64,000 bases of DNA from Salinicoccus cyprini. GTDB lineage: Bacteria > Bacillota > Bacilli > Staphylococcales > Salinicoccaceae. The stretch spans positions 434,001 to 498,000 of the forward strand of contig NZ_VMSJ01000001.1 in NCBI RefSeq assembly GCF_007713705.1, read 5' to 3'. Numbering within the stretch: the first letter of the stretch is position 1; each line of letters begins with the position of its first letter. Both the position numbers and the translations under genes were made by a program. Shown here one piece after another: positions 28,702 to 38,110 of the stretch. A model generated the notes under the pieces. It saw nothing but the letters and a program-made list of their open reading frames with translations, did no database searches and was not told where the DNA came from.

Positions 28702-29329
28702 TTATGAGCAGCTGAGTCGGGAGATCGGGGACCAGGCTGTGCTGATTGCGGTTACCAAGTATCATTCGGTAGAGGATGCGCTTACGGCCTATGATGCGGG
28801 TATCCGGCATTTCGGTGAAAGCCGTATCGAGGGTTTTCTTGAAAAACGTGAGGCACTGCCCGAGGATGCAGAAGTCCATTTCATCGGTACACTGCAGTCG
28901 CGCAAAGTGAAGGACGTCATCGATCATCTCAATTACGTGCATTCACTCGATCGTGCGAGTGTAGCTAAAAAAATTGAACAATACAGCAGTCATACTGTAA
29001 AATGCTTTATACAGGTAAATATTTCAGGCGAGACCACCAAGCATGGACTGCCACCGGAAGAAGTGCCCGGTTTTCTTGAAGACATGCGGGCATACAGCAG
29101 GGTGAGGATCATCGGACTGATGACAATGGCGCCGCATACTGAAGATGAAGCGGAAATTTCCGAGGTGTTCGAGCAACTCGGAATATTGAGGGATTCCCTG
29201 AGAGAAAGGAATTCCGGAAATATACAGGTGGAGGAACTGAGCATGGGGATGAGCAATGACTACCATATTGCCCTCCGGCACGGCGCCACCTATATCCGTA
29301 TCGGCAGCAAATTAATGGGGAGCAGGTGA
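28688..29329 (+). CDS. YggS/YlmE-family pyridoxal-phosphate homeostasis protein
   Basis: PLP-binding single-domain alanine-racemase-like barrel protein, implicated in vitamin B6 and amino-acid homeostasis rather than in catalysis. The ATG at 28688 follows GGGAGG with a 7-nt gap, giving 213 residues. PLP should bind Lys24 in AVTKYHS; the phosphate site region [17 protein letters not shown] and the ending [11 protein letters not shown] are typical. It overlaps pgeF upstream and is followed by sepF. Confidence 0.93.
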   Translation: MIRDNYEQLSREIGDQAVLIAVTKYHSVEDALTAYDAGIRHFGESRIEGFLEKREALPEDAEVHFIGTLQSRKVKDVIDHLNYVHSLDRASVAKKIEQYSSHTVKCFIQVNISGETTKHGLPPEEVPGFLEDMRAYSRVRIIGLMTMAPHTEDEAEISEVFEQLGILRDSLRERNSGNIQVEELSMGMSNDYHIALRHGATYIRIGSKLMGSR

Positions 29330-29334
29330 AAACC

Positions 29335-29913
29335 ATGGCCATCAAGAAGTTTTTTAAAGATATATTCATTGTGGAATACGAAGAAGACGACAGAGCGAAA
29401 GAAAATAAAGAGCAGAAAGCAATAAGCAGCAACGCGAAAGTGACAAGTCTGGAAGAATCCAAAAAAGGACGGACCCAGAGTTCATCTGCAGAAGCATCAC
29501 CGTCAAAGCCGGAGGAAAAGGAGACGACGCCTTTGAACTACAGGAAGACGGAACGGAAGAAACCTGTCAGAAAGCGCCAGGACAAAGATAGAAAAGCCAT
29601 TCAGAAGGAAAAGGAGACCACTTTGATGAGTGCAGAAGCAAGCAATACAAAAGTATGCCTGTTCGAACCGAGAGTATTTTCCGAAACCCAGGATATTGCC
29701 GATGAACTGAAGAATGACCGCGCCACGCTGGTCAATCTGTCCAAAGTGGACCAGGGTCCGAAAAAGCGGATCGTCGACTTTCTGAGCGGTACGGTGTATG
29801 CAATGGATGGTGACATCCAGAAGGTGGGCGCGGATATTTTCCTGTGCACACCGAATAGTGTCAGCGTCGAAGGCGAAATCAGCGAGGATAAAAGTCAAAT
29901 CGAAGAAATGTAA
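29335..29913 (+). CDS. sepF: Cell division protein SepF
   Basis: FtsZ-bundling and membrane-binding division protein. The ATG at 29335 ([11 protein letters not shown]) gives an N-terminal amphipathic helix expected for membrane contact; it is 192 residues long. A charged, low-complexity linker of about 80 residues, rich in Lys, Glu and Ser (about 18-98), precedes the conserved C-terminal domain (about 106-182: [37 protein letters not shown]). Bacillus SepF is about 150 residues, so the linker is long, as in staphylococci. It starts 5 nt after ylmE. Confidence 0.95.
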   Translation: MAIKKFFKDIFIVEYEEDDRAKENKEQKAISSNAKVTSLEESKKGRTQSSSAEASPSKPEEKETTPLNYRKTERKKPVRKRQDKDRKAIQKEKETTLMSAEASNTKVCLFEPRVFSETQDIADELKNDRATLVNLSKVDQGPKKRIVDFLSGTVYAMDGDIQKVGADIFLCTPNSVSVEGEISEDKSQIEEM

Positions 29914-29924
29914 GGAGAATGATA

Positions 29925-30230
29925 TTGGACAATCAACTGATCATAGAAGTACTGTACTTTATACAGCGTTTTATAAATACTGTATTTCCAATCTTCACAT
30001 GGGGGCTGATCATCTATATTTTCAGTTCCTGGGTGCCTGGACTCAGGGAATCGGCATTCGGCCAGATTCTCGGGAAGGTCTATGAACCGATACTTGAACC
30101 TTTCAGAAAGCTCATTCCACCGATCGGCGGCATGCTCGACCTGTCTCCGATCATCGCCATCATTGTATTGAGACTTTTTCTGAGTGGTCTGAACGCAATT
30201 TTCAACGCCATCATCACCGCGATGTACTGA
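29925..30230 (+). CDS. ylmG: YggT-family membrane protein (YlmG)
   Basis: 101-residue membrane protein of the YggT family with two hydrophobic segments (about 8-32 and 72-98) flanking the conserved WVPGLRESAFGQILGKVYEP and FRKLIPPIGGMLDLSP blocks. Family function is not established; plastid and cyanobacterial relatives affect division or nucleoid distribution. I choose TTG at 29925, 7 nt after AAGGAG; an ATG two codons earlier sits too close to the site. It lies in the sepF-ylmG-ylmH order of Firmicutes. Confidence 0.9.
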   Translation: MDNQLIIEVLYFIQRFINTVFPIFTWGLIIYIFSSWVPGLRESAFGQILGKVYEPILEPFRKLIPPIGGMLDLSPIIAIIVLRLFLSGLNAIFNAIITAMY

Positions 30231-30284
30231 ATACCGAAGAAAGGGGGCGCTCCTGCTGGACAATTGGTCATTGACGATTGCCCG

Positions 30285-30298
30285 TAAGGGCGCCCTTA
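30285..30298. repeat. 14-nt perfect palindrome in the ylmG-ylmH gap
   Basis: TAAGGGCGCCCTTA is its own reverse complement. Its right half can alternatively pair with GGGGGCGC at 30243-30250, enclosing about 40 nt. The ylmH ribosome binding site follows 12 nt later, so a folded leader could affect ylmH translation; this is inference only. Confidence 0.5.
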
Positions 30299-30322
30299 TT
30301 GATCTGCACTGGAGGATGGAGA

Positions 30323-31102
30323 TTGAAAGAGATCTATCAGCATTTTAGAAAAGAAGAGCATGAAAAGATCACCATGTATAATGGCAAGTTTGAAATTGCA
30401 GAACGGGACTACTACCCGATCCTGCTCGATTTCCTCGATCCGAGGGAGCAGATGATCGTGACCAGCCTTGCCGGCAGCTACCCGGAGCTCAAGATCGAGT
30501 TCTATGGCGGGGCCGGCGACCGTGAGCGCAGACGTGCCATGATTATTCCGGAGATGCTCGAAGTATCCCACGATGAATATGATATTACCGTTTTTGAAAT
30601 GAAGTATCCTGAAAAGTTTGTAACCCTGACACACCGCAGCATACTCGGTGCCATAATGAATGTCGGTGTGGACCGCTCCCTGATTGGAGATATTGTGGTC
30701 GGAGACAGTATACAGTTCGCAGTTGCGGCACCGTACGCGGCCATGTTCCGCGAATCTCTCGACCGGATAAGGAATGCGCCCATCACACTTGAAGAGGTGC
30801 CCCATGAGTCTTTCATCGACGCGGTGGATGATGGAAAGCCCGCATCGATCCTCGTCTCCTCGTTCCGGGTGGATGCGATCATCTCCGAAGTGATCAATGA
30901 AGGACGTGCGAAATCGAAGGCACGCGTCGAGAAGGGCAAGGTGAAAGTCAATCATTCGATTGTTACGAGCCCTTCATTTATAATGGAAACCGGTGATACA
31001 GTATCCATCCGCCACTTCGGACGGTTCAAAGTGACGGCACTGACTGCAGAGACCAGAAAAGGAAAGTACCGGCTCGAGGTTAGAGTCTATCGGGATGGGT
31101 AA
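30323..31102 (+). CDS. ylmH: YlmH-family S4-domain RNA-binding protein
   Basis: 259 residues from TTG at 30323, 7 nt after GGAGG. An N-terminal RRM-like region (1-165, with FLDPREQMIVTSL and RRRAMIIPE) leads to a C-terminal S4 domain (about 180-245: ASILVSSFRVDAIISEV and KVKVNH). In Bacillus YlmH has been linked to rescue of stalled ribosomal complexes, alongside RqcH; in pneumococcus it affects division. It has the conserved place between ylmG and divIVA. The extended in-frame start upstream lacks family similarity. Confidence 0.92.
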   Translation: MKEIYQHFRKEEHEKITMYNGKFEIAERDYYPILLDFLDPREQMIVTSLAGSYPELKIEFYGGAGDRERRRAMIIPEMLEVSHDEYDITVFEMKYPEKFVTLTHRSILGAIMNVGVDRSLIGDIVVGDSIQFAVAAPYAAMFRESLDRIRNAPITLEEVPHESFIDAVDDGKPASILVSSFRVDAIISEVINEGRAKSKARVEKGKVKVNHSIVTSPSFIMETGDTVSIRHFGRFKVTALTAETRKGKYRLEVRVYRDG

Positions 31103-31123
31103 TACACAACTGAGGTGAATTTT

Positions 31124-31642
31124 ATGGATAGAGAAGAAGCTGTCAATCGCAGATTCCCCACGGTGTACCGCGGCCTGGATGAGCAGGAGGTGCGGACTCA
31201 CCTTAGGGCATTGCAGGCGGAGATTGACCAGAGAGATGAAAAGATCAGACAGCTTGAAGGCATGCTGGATGAGAAGGAAGAGAACCTGAACAGCTTCAGA
31301 AATGTGGAGACAAGCATCAATGAAGCCATTCTCACTGCCCAGCGTGCTGGGGACGAAGCGAAGCGCACAGCACAGGCAAGAGCTGAAGAGATTCTGAAGT
31401 CGGCTGAAGCGGAGCGTGAGCGGATCGTCAGCGAGAGCCTGGCCCGTGCACGTCACATCGCCAGTCAGACGGAGGATATGAAGCGGCAGTCGAAGATCTT
31501 CCGTGCACGGTTCAAGATGCTGGTTGAAGCCCAGCTCGATCTGCTGAAATCGGATGACTGGGACTATCTGCTTGATTTTGAAACCAACCAGGAGCATCGG
31601 GTGGACGATCTTGAAGCAGCGGAGCAGGACCAGAACGAATGA
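31124..31642 (+). CDS. divIVA: Septum-site and pole-organising protein DivIVA
   Basis: Coiled-coil scaffold that binds negatively curved membrane at septa and poles. The ATG at 31124 follows TGAGGTG by 6 nt; 172 residues. The N-terminal membrane-binding domain has FPTVYRGLDEQEV (11-23): Arg16 matches the critical Arg18 of B. subtilis, while the exposed Phe17 is replaced by Tyr15. Long heptad-rich segments run at about 25-60 and 65-130. The first residues are shorter than in Bacillus. It closes the ylm cluster before the ileS leader, as in staphylococci. Confidence 0.93.
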   Translation: MDREEAVNRRFPTVYRGLDEQEVRTHLRALQAEIDQRDEKIRQLEGMLDEKEENLNSFRNVETSINEAILTAQRAGDEAKRTAQARAEEILKSAEAERERIVSESLARARHIASQTEDMKRQSKIFRARFKMLVEAQLDLLKSDDWDYLLDFETNQEHRVDDLEAAEQDQNE

Positions 31643-31646
31643 CGTG

Positions 31647-31675
31647 TTGACGGATCAGCGGATATTTAGCATAAT
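31647..31675 (+). promoter_or_regulatory. Sigma-A promoter of ileS
   Basis: TTGACG (31647-31652), 17-bp spacer, CATAAT (31670-31675), just after the divIVA stop. Transcription would start near 31682, leaving the whole T-box leader in the transcript. Confidence 0.75.
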
Positions 31676-31681
31676 GATAGT

Positions 31682-31872
31682 ATTGTTAGACATGCAGACG
31701 CCATTGGCAGCAGAAGCGACCGGGGGAGGGTGGAAGCCCCGGCAGACGATGGCGATCTTGATATCACTAATGATCCATAATTCATATTGGAATCGAGTGG
31801 ACTCCGGACGGAGTCAATCAGGGTGGTACCGCGGATTTTTTCGCCCCTATTGACACTGTTCCGGAGTTTTTT
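31682..31872 (+). ncRNA. T-box leader of ileS
   Basis: tRNA-sensing riboswitch that allows ileS transcription when uncharged tRNA(Ile) binds. The T-box AGGGTGGTACCGCG is at 31820-31833 and forms the antiterminator with CGCCCCT ending at 31848. Stem I is recognisable by GCGACCGGGGGAGGGTGG near 31718-31735 and its closing partner; GCCAT/ATGGC pairs deeper in the stem. ATC at 31763-31765, followed by AC, is the likely isoleucine specifier. The competing terminator pairs ACTCCGGA (31801-31808) plus GTCAAT with ATTGAC plus TCCGGAGT (31860-31867), followed by a T-run to 31872. Confidence 0.95.
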
Positions 31873-31907
31873 ATGCATTCATCAATTTAAAAGAGGGAGC
31901 TAGGAAA

Positions 31908-34646
31908 ATGGACTATAAAGATACTTTGCTCATGCCGAAAACAAAATTCAAAATGCGTGGAGGGCTCGTAAACAAAGAGCCTGAAATGCAGAAGAGATGG
32001 CAGGAAGAGAAGCTGTACGAAAAAAAACTGAAGCTGAATGAAGGCAATACGCCCTATGTGCTGCACGATGGACCACCGTATGCCAACGGTGCCCTGCACA
32101 TGGGTCACGCACTGAACAAGATCATCAAGGATATCATCATCCGCAACAAGCAGATGCGCGGCTACTATGCACCGTATGTACCGGGCTGGGACACTCATGG
32201 CCTGCCGATCGAACAGGCACTGACCAACAAGGGTGTCGACCGCAAAAGCATGACCATCGAGGAATTCAGAAATAAATGCATCGAATTTGCCAACTCGCAG
32301 ATCGATCTGCAGCGCGAGGGATTCAAGCGCATGGGCATCGATGGTGAATGGGATAATCCATACCTGACATACAAGCCCGAGTTTGAAGCGGCACAAGTGC
32401 GCGTATTGCGCGATATGGTTGAAAAGGGACTGATCTATAAGGGCAAAAAGCCGATCTACTGGTCTCCGGTCAGTGAATCATCCCTGGCGGAAGCGGAACT
32501 TGAATACAAGGACAAGCGTTCCCCATCCATCTATGTCGGCTTCGAAGTGGCAGATGGCAAAGGTGTCGTCGATGCCGGTGCCAGGATCGTCATCTGGACG
32601 ACAACACCGTGGACGATTCCTGCCAACCAGGGGATTGCCGTGCATCCTGAACTGAACTACGTGCAGTTCGGCTATGAAGGTCAGGAATACATTGTTGCTG
32701 AAGATCTGCTCGACCACTTCTGCGAAGAAGTCGATTTCGACAAGGACAAGGTGACGCGTACAAAGGAATTCAAAGGCGAGTCGCTCGAATACATCGCCGC
32801 AAAACACCCGCTGTTCGACCGTAAGAGCCTCGTCATACTCGGCGACCACGTGACAACAGACGCGGGTACAGGCTGTGTGCACACAGCACCCGGCCATGGT
32901 GATGACGACTTCATCGTCGGCCAGAAGTATGGTCTCGAAGTACTCAGCCCTGTGGATGACAAAGGTGTATTTACTGAAGAAGCCGGCAAATACGAAGGGC
33001 TCTTCTATGACGAAGCGAACAAGGTCATCTCGGACGATCTGAAAGCATCAGGCGCCCTTGTCAAACTGAACTTCTACACGCACTCCTATCCGCATGACTG
33101 GCGTTCAAAGACTCCCGTCATCTTCCGTGCCACACCGCAATGGTTCGCTTCAATCAGAAATGTCCGCGAAGACATCCTTGAAGCCGTCATGGATACGAAA
33201 TTCCAGGTCGAGTGGAGTCAGAAGCGGATGTACAATATGATCAGGAACCGTGGTGACTGGGTCATTTCCCGTCAGCGTGTATGGGGTGTGCCACTGCCGT
33301 TCTTCTATGCCGAAAATGGCCAGGAAATCGTCGATACGGATGTCATCGAGCATGTCGCATCACTGTTTGAAACACATGGTTCAAACATCTGGTTCGAATG
33401 GGATGCCAAGGATCTGCTGCCTGAAGGATATACGCATGAAGGGTCTCCGAACGGGGAGTTCACGAAGGAGACGGACATCATGGATGTCTGGTTCGATTCC
33501 GGCTCCTCCCACCGTGGTGTGCTGGATACAAGGGGCTACCTGACATACCCTGCGGATCTTTATTTTGAAGGTTCCGACCAGTATCGTGGATGGTTCAACT
33601 CATCCATCATCACGAGTGTGGCGACAAAGGGTATCGCACCATACAAGGAGCTTTTGAGCCACGGCTTTGTAATGGACGGGGAAGGCAAGAAGATGTCGAA
33701 ATCCCTCGGCAATACCATCCTGCCTGAGAAAGTCATGAAGCAGATGGGCGCAGATATCATCCGTCTATGGGTCATGTCCTCGGACTTCGAGGAGGATGTC
33801 AGAATCTCCGATGATATTCTGAAACAGGTGTCCGAAGTCTACCGCAAGATCAGAAACACATTCCGCTTCCTGCTCGGTAACGTGGCCGATTTCAATCCGG
33901 CTGAAGATGCAGTGGCGTATGAAGACATGAAGGAAGTCGACCAGTTCATGATGCAGCGCTTCAATGAGATCGTCAACATGATGCTTGATGGCTATGACCG
34001 CTATGACTATGTCACCATGTACCAGGCACTCCAGAACTTCATCAATGTCGAACTGTCCAACTTCTATCTGGACTACGGCAAGGACATCCTCTACATCGAG
34101 AAGCAGGATGCACATATCAGACGCAGCATGCAGACGGTGCTCTACAGGATCCTCGCAGATCTGAACCGTCTGATGGCGCCGATCCTCGTGCACACGGCCG
34201 AAGAGATCCACGACCATACGCCATACACGGAAAAGGAAAGCGTCCATCTCGAGTATATGCCTGGGTCGGCAGAAGTGGACACTGCCCTTGTTGAAAAATG
34301 GAAGCAGTTCATGGCTGTCCGTGATGATGTACTGAAGGCGCTGGAAGTGGCAAGAAATGAGAAGGTCATCGGTAAATCACTAGAAGCAAAAGTCTATGTG
34401 ACCGAGCCGGAAGGCATGAGCTACGATGACATCAACGGTGCGCTCACGCAGCTCTTCATCGTTTCCCAGGTGGAAGTTGTGGATTCACTGCCGGATGGCA
34501 AAGCGTACGACCATATCAGCGTCAAAGTCGAGCATGCAGAAGGTAGACGCTGTGAACGCTGCTGGAACTATTCAACTGCCGAATCCATCATGAATGGCGA
34601 TGATGACATCTGTCCAAGATGTCGTGAAGTTGTCGACCAGCTGTAG
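31908..34646 (+). CDS. ileS: Isoleucyl-tRNA synthetase
   Basis: Class I aminoacyl-tRNA synthetase charging tRNA(Ile). It has 912 residues, the size of the bacterial zinc-containing form. HMGH lies at 64-67, the editing domain (CP1) with [11 protein letters not shown] at about 227-237, and KMSKS at 595-599. A C-terminal zinc-binding module with CxxC (CERC) and a second CxxC (CPRC) closes the protein. KMSKS and HIGH forms resemble the mupirocin-sensitive type, which is an inference. Control is by the T-box leader upstream. lspA follows after 9 nt. Confidence 0.98.
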   Translation: MDYKDTLLMPKTKFKMRGGLVNKEPEMQKRWQEEKLYEKKLKLNEGNTPYVLHDGPPYANGALHMGHALNKIIKDIIIRNKQMRGYYAPYVPGWDTHGLPIEQALTNKGVDRKSMTIEEFRNKCIEFANSQIDLQREGFKRMGIDGEWDNPYLTYKPEFEAAQVRVLRDMVEKGLIYKGKKPIYWSPVSESSLAEAELEYKDKRSPSIYVGFEVADGKGVVDAGARIVIWTTTPWTIPANQGIAVHPELNYVQFGYEGQEYIVAEDLLDHFCEEVDFDKDKVTRTKEFKGESLEYIAAKHPLFDRKSLVILGDHVTTDAGTGCVHTAPGHGDDDFIVGQKYGLEVLSPVDDKGVFTEEAGKYEGLFYDEANKVISDDLKASGALVKLNFYTHSYPHDWRSKTPVIFRATPQWFASIRNVREDILEAVMDTKFQVEWSQKRMYNMIRNRGDWVISRQRVWGVPLPFFYAENGQEIVDTDVIEHVASLFETHGSNIWFEWDAKDLLPEGYTHEGSPNGEFTKETDIMDVWFDSGSSHRGVLDTRGYLTYPADLYFEGSDQYRGWFNSSIITSVATKGIAPYKELLSHGFVMDGEGKKMSKSLGNTILPEKVMKQMGADIIRLWVMSSDFEEDVRISDDILKQVSEVYRKIRNTFRFLLGNVADFNPAEDAVAYEDMKEVDQFMMQRFNEIVNMMLDGYDRYDYVTMYQALQNFINVELSNFYLDYGKDILYIEKQDAHIRRSMQTVLYRILADLNRLMAPILVHTAEEIHDHTPYTEKESVHLEYMPGSAEVDTALVEKWKQFMAVRDDVLKALEVARNEKVIGKSLEAKVYVTEPEGMSYDDINGALTQLFIVSQVEVVDSLPDGKAYDHISVKVEHAEGRRCERCWNYSTAESIMNGDDDICPRCREVVDQL

Positions 34647-34655
34647 GAGGCTAGG

Positions 34656-35135
34656 ATGAAATCTTATAGAATTGTGCCCATGGCTGTTCTCGGTCTGTTC
34701 ATACTGGCGCTCGATCAGTATACGAAGTATCTGGTTGTCCGTTTCATGGAGGAGGGGGAGTCGATACCGCTGCTCGGCGATTTCCTCTCATTGACTTCCC
34801 ACCGAAACAGCGGCGCTGCCTGGGGGCTGTTCCAGGGACAGATGATCTTCTTCTACCTTGTGACAGTTCTTGTACTGGGTATACTGGTATATGTGTATAT
34901 CAAGGAAGCAAAGGATAACTTCCTGCTGCAGACAGCCATCGTGCTTCTGATGGCAGGGGCCTTCGGCAATTTCATCGATCGTGTGCTGTTCCAGGAAGTA
35001 GTGGATTTTATTGATGTTCTGATCATCTCCTACGATTTCCCGATTTTCAACGTGGCGGATAGTGCGCTCTCAATCGGTGTCGTACTGATGCTGATCGAAT
35101 TCTTCTTCATAGGAAAAGGTGACAAGAATGCATGA
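34656..35135 (+). CDS. lspA: Lipoprotein signal peptidase (SPase II)
   Basis: Membrane aspartic peptidase that removes signal peptides from lipidated prolipoproteins, such as the CtaC of this window. It has 159 residues and four membrane spans. Conserved boxes are LDQYTKYLVV (about 20), NSGAAWGLF (about 50), GAFGNFIDR with one catalytic Asp (about 110), and FNVADSAL with the second Asp (about 130). It overlaps the next gene by 8 nt. Confidence 0.97.
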   Translation: MKSYRIVPMAVLGLFILALDQYTKYLVVRFMEEGESIPLLGDFLSLTSHRNSGAAWGLFQGQMIFFYLVTVLVLGILVYVYIKEAKDNFLLQTAIVLLMAGAFGNFIDRVLFQEVVDFIDVLIISYDFPIFNVADSALSIGVVLMLIEFFFIGKGDKNA

Positions 35136-36036
35136 AATAATAGTAAATGACAACGACAGCGGCCAGAGAATCGACCGGCTGCTCGCAGAACAGATCGAAG
35201 ATGCATCCCGCAGTGATATGCAGGGACGCATCAAGGAAGAACTTGTTAAAGTGAATGGCAATGTAGTGAAAGCCAACTACAAGGTCAAAACAGGAGATAT
35301 TGTCATCGTCGAGGACCGCGAGCTGGTCGAAGCGGATATCATTCCCGAGAACCTCAATCTTGATATAATCTACGAAGATGATGAAGTGGCTGTCGTCAAC
35401 AAGCCGAAAGGCATGGTCGTGCACCCGGCAGCGGGGCACCCGTCCGGAACACTGGTCAATGGACTGATGTACCAGCTCGACAACCTGTCCGGCATCAATG
35501 GTGAACTGAGACCAGGCATCGTCCATAGAATCGATATGGATACAAGTGGCCTCCTTATGGTCGCCAAGGATGACGTGACCCACAGACACCTCGTAGAGCA
35601 GCTGGTGGAGAAGAGCGTGACCAGAAAATATACCGCCCTTGTCCACGGCACCATCCCGCATGACAAAGGTACCATCGAAGCGCCGATCGGACGCAATCCG
35701 AAGGAGCGCCAGGAGATGGCGGTGGTCGATGATGGCAAGGAGGCCGTCACCCACTTCAATGTCCTGGAACGCTACAAGGACTTTACACTCGTCGAGTGCA
35801 TCCTTGATACCGGCCGGACACACCAGATCCGCGTGCATATGAAGTATATCGGCTATCCACTTGCCGGTGACCCGAAGTATGGTCCGAGGAAGACGATCGA
35901 ATCGGAAGGCCAGATGCTGCATGCAGGCACCCTCGGATTCGTTCATCCGAAGACGGGAGAGTACCTCGAGTTCACTGTGCCGCTGCCGGATGTATTCGAG
36001 GACGTACTGGAAAGTTTGACACTCCTCTCCGATTAG
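35128..36036 (+). CDS. rluD: RluA-family 23S rRNA pseudouridine synthase (YlyB/RluD)
   Basis: Converts specific uridines in 23S rRNA to pseudouridine. The ATG at 35128 follows AAAAGGTG and gives 302 residues. An N-terminal S4 domain (about 12-75) precedes the catalytic domain, whose HRID motif (133-136) contains the expected catalytic Asp. PLAGDPKYG and HAGTLGFVHP complete the family signature. It is translationally coupled to lspA through an ATGCATGA overlap. Whether it modifies the RluD sites exactly cannot be told from sequence. No terminator is seen before the pyr promoter. Confidence 0.93.
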   Translation: MHEIIVNDNDSGQRIDRLLAEQIEDASRSDMQGRIKEELVKVNGNVVKANYKVKTGDIVIVEDRELVEADIIPENLNLDIIYEDDEVAVVNKPKGMVVHPAAGHPSGTLVNGLMYQLDNLSGINGELRPGIVHRIDMDTSGLLMVAKDDVTHRHLVEQLVEKSVTRKYTALVHGTIPHDKGTIEAPIGRNPKERQEMAVVDDGKEAVTHFNVLERYKDFTLVECILDTGRTHQIRVHMKYIGYPLAGDPKYGPRKTIESEGQMLHAGTLGFVHPKTGEYLEFTVPLPDVFEDVLESLTLLSD

Positions 36037-36039
36037 TCC

Positions 36040-36068
36040 TTGACATTGAAAATGAATAGGAATAGACT
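36040..36068 (+). promoter_or_regulatory. Promoter of the pyr operon
   Basis: Perfect TTGACA (36040-36045), 17-bp spacer, TAGACT (36063-36068). It starts 4 nt after the rluD stop, and the start point is near 36075. Confidence 0.75.
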
Positions 36069-36092
36069 GTTAAGGAAAAGTAAATAGCCATT

Positions 36093-36216
36093 GTCTTTAA
36101 ACGAAGTCCCGTGAGGCTTCAAAGACATGATATAAACGGGTGCACCCGCCATAGGCGGAATGCATAATTATTAGGATACGTGTATACTCATGTCTTTGGA
36201 CATGAGTATTTTTTTA
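36093..36216 (+). promoter_or_regulatory. PyrR-dependent attenuator of the pyr operon
   Basis: The PyrR binding loop AGTCCCGTGAGGCT lies at 36105-36118, closed by GAAG/CTTC and by GTCTTT (36093-36098) pairing with AAAGAC (36121-36126). The antiterminator is AAAGACATGA (36121-36130) with TCATGTCTTT (36188-36197), an exact 10-bp complement. The terminator is an 11-bp stem (36184-36194 with 36199-36209) plus a T-run. The three states are mutually exclusive: PyrR-UMP holds the first hairpin, freeing the terminator. CCGCC/GGCGG forms a small hairpin in between. Confidence 0.93.
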
Positions 36217-36243
36217 TACAATTTTTGAAAAGAGGTCATTGAT

Positions 36244-36771
36244 ATGGAACGGAGAACCATTCTGGACGAGTCGCAGATCAGCCGGTCGCTGACCCGGATG
36301 TCCCACGAAATACTGGAACGGAATAAAGGGTCTGAGGGCATTGTATTCCTCGGCATCAAGACGCGGGGAGAATTTCTGGCCACCCGGCTACAGGAACGGA
36401 TAGAAAGCATCGACGGCGTCAGAATACCGACAGGCACCATCGATATTACGGCATTCAGGGATGACAGGCAGCCGGAAGGCAGGGAGGCAGAGGAGACCAT
36501 TTCGGTCGATGTTCCGCTCGATGGCCGGCATGTCATCGTCGTGGATGACGTCCTCTACACCGGAAGGACGATCCGGGCGGCCATGGACGCGATACTGAGC
36601 CAGGTCCGGCCGGCTAAAATATCCCTGGCTGTACTGATCGACCGGGGACACAGGGAACTGCCGATACGTGCGGATTACGTCGGCAAGAACATTCCGACAG
36701 CACGGGATGAGAAAATTCATGTGAACCTTGCAGAGTACGATGAGACCAACGAAGTGACATTAAGCAGATAA
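36244..36771 (+). CDS. pyrR: Pyrimidine operon attenuation protein PyrR
   Basis: UMP-sensing RNA-binding regulator of the pyr operon, with secondary uracil phosphoribosyltransferase activity. It has 175 residues, the family norm. The PRPP-binding loop VIVVDDVLYTGRTI lies at 97-110. Basic residues near the N-terminus and in FLGIKTRGEFLATRL fit the RNA-binding face. Its binding site is in the leader 130 nt upstream, so it autoregulates. pyrP follows after 16 nt, too short to hold a second attenuator. Confidence 0.97.
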   Translation: MERRTILDESQISRSLTRMSHEILERNKGSEGIVFLGIKTRGEFLATRLQERIESIDGVRIPTGTIDITAFRDDRQPEGREAEETISVDVPLDGRHVIVVDDVLYTGRTIRAAMDAILSQVRPAKISLAVLIDRGHRELPIRADYVGKNIPTARDEKIHVNLAEYDETNEVTLSR

Positions 36772-36787
36772 TAGGAGGAACAAAGTC

Positions 36788-38110
36788 ATGCAGGACAGAG
36801 AATCAACAGAAGAAATCTATAGCAAAAGTGTAGAGCCGGTACTGGATGTACACGAGAAACCAAAACCCGCCCAATGGCTGCTGCTGAGTTCACAGCACCT
36901 GTTCGCCATGTTCGGCGCCACTGTACTTGTACCATTTCTGACGGGGCTGCCGATATCAGCCGCCCTGATCGCAAGCGGGATCGGCACACTGCTCTACCTG
37001 CTCATTACAAAAGGACAGATTCCTGCATACCTGGGCTCAAGTTTCGCATTCATTCTGCCCATTACCATCGCGCTTGGTGCCAACAGCCTCGGTGAAGTAC
37101 TGACCGCCCTCTTCTTCAGCGGTGTGCTGTACGTCATCATCGGACTTGTGATCCGGCTGTTCGGCATCAACTGGCTGATGAATCTGCTGCCGCCGGTTGT
37201 CGTCGGTCCGGTCATCATGGTCATCGGCCTCGGACTTGCACCGGTTGCTGTCGACATGGCCATGTATACGGATTCCGGCAACCAGGAAGGCTACAGCATG
37301 CTCTACATATTCGTTGCAGCCGTGACGCTCATCATCACCATCTGTGCCTCCATTTTCCTAAGAGGTGTGCTGTCGCTCATCCCGATCCTGATCGGCATCG
37401 TCGGCGGCTACATCACAGCAGTGATTGTCGGCATCGTCGACTTCACCGCAATCAGGGAGACGGGCTGGTTCGTCCTCCCGGATGTGCATGTGCCTTTCGT
37501 ATCCTATGATCCGACTGTGAATGTCGGTCTGATGATCGTCATGCTGCCGATCGTCTTTGTTACGGTCAGTGAACATATCGGCCACCAGATGGTCATCAAC
37601 AAGATCGTCGGCCGCAACTTCTTCAAGAAGCCCGGGCTGCACCGGTCGCTCATCGGGGACGGCGTCTCCACAATGTTCTCAAGCATCATCGGCGGTCCGC
37701 CGACGACAACATATGGTGAAAACATCGGGGTGCTGGCCATCACACGGATCTTCAGCGTGTGGGTCATCGGCGGCGCAGGTGTCCTTGCCGTCATACTCGG
37801 CTTCATCGGCAAGTTCACAGCAGTTGTGCAGAGCATCCCTTCACCCGTCATGGGCGGTGTCTCCATACTGCTGTTCGGCATCATCGCATCAAGTGGTCTC
37901 AGAATGCTGATCGATGAGCAGGTGAACCTCGATTCGAAAAGAAACCTCGTCATCGCATCGGTCATTCTGGTCGTCGGCATCGGCAAGGCCCACCTCGACT
38001 TCACCATCGGGGACATCCCGTTCAACCTTGAAGGCATGGCACTCGCAGCCGTTGCAGGCATTGTCCTGAATGCAATTCTTCCAAAGGAGGCGCCTTTACG
38101 AGATGAATAA
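36788..38110 (+). CDS. pyrP: Uracil permease
   Basis: NCS2/UraA-type uracil:proton symporter that imports uracil for salvage. It has 440 residues and about 14 hydrophobic spans. The family region [11 protein letters not shown] (about 78-88) and the substrate-site motif [10 protein letters not shown] (about 259-268) are present, followed by [23 protein letters not shown] precedes the ATG. Its end overlaps pyrB by 8 nt, so the pyrP-pyrB attenuator known from B. subtilis is absent. Confidence 0.95.
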   Translation: MQDRESTEEIYSKSVEPVLDVHEKPKPAQWLLLSSQHLFAMFGATVLVPFLTGLPISAALIASGIGTLLYLLITKGQIPAYLGSSFAFILPITIALGANSLGEVLTALFFSGVLYVIIGLVIRLFGINWLMNLLPPVVVGPVIMVIGLGLAPVAVDMAMYTDSGNQEGYSMLYIFVAAVTLIITICASIFLRGVLSLIPILIGIVGGYITAVIVGIVDFTAIRETGWFVLPDVHVPFVSYDPTVNVGLMIVMLPIVFVTVSEHIGHQMVINKIVGRNFFKKPGLHRSLIGDGVSTMFSSIIGGPPTTTYGENIGVLAITRIFSVWVIGGAGVLAVILGFIGKFTAVVQSIPSPVMGGVSILLFGIIASSGLRMLIDEQVNLDSKRNLVIASVILVVGIGKAHLDFTIGDIPFNLEGMALAAVAGIVLNAILPKEAPLRDE

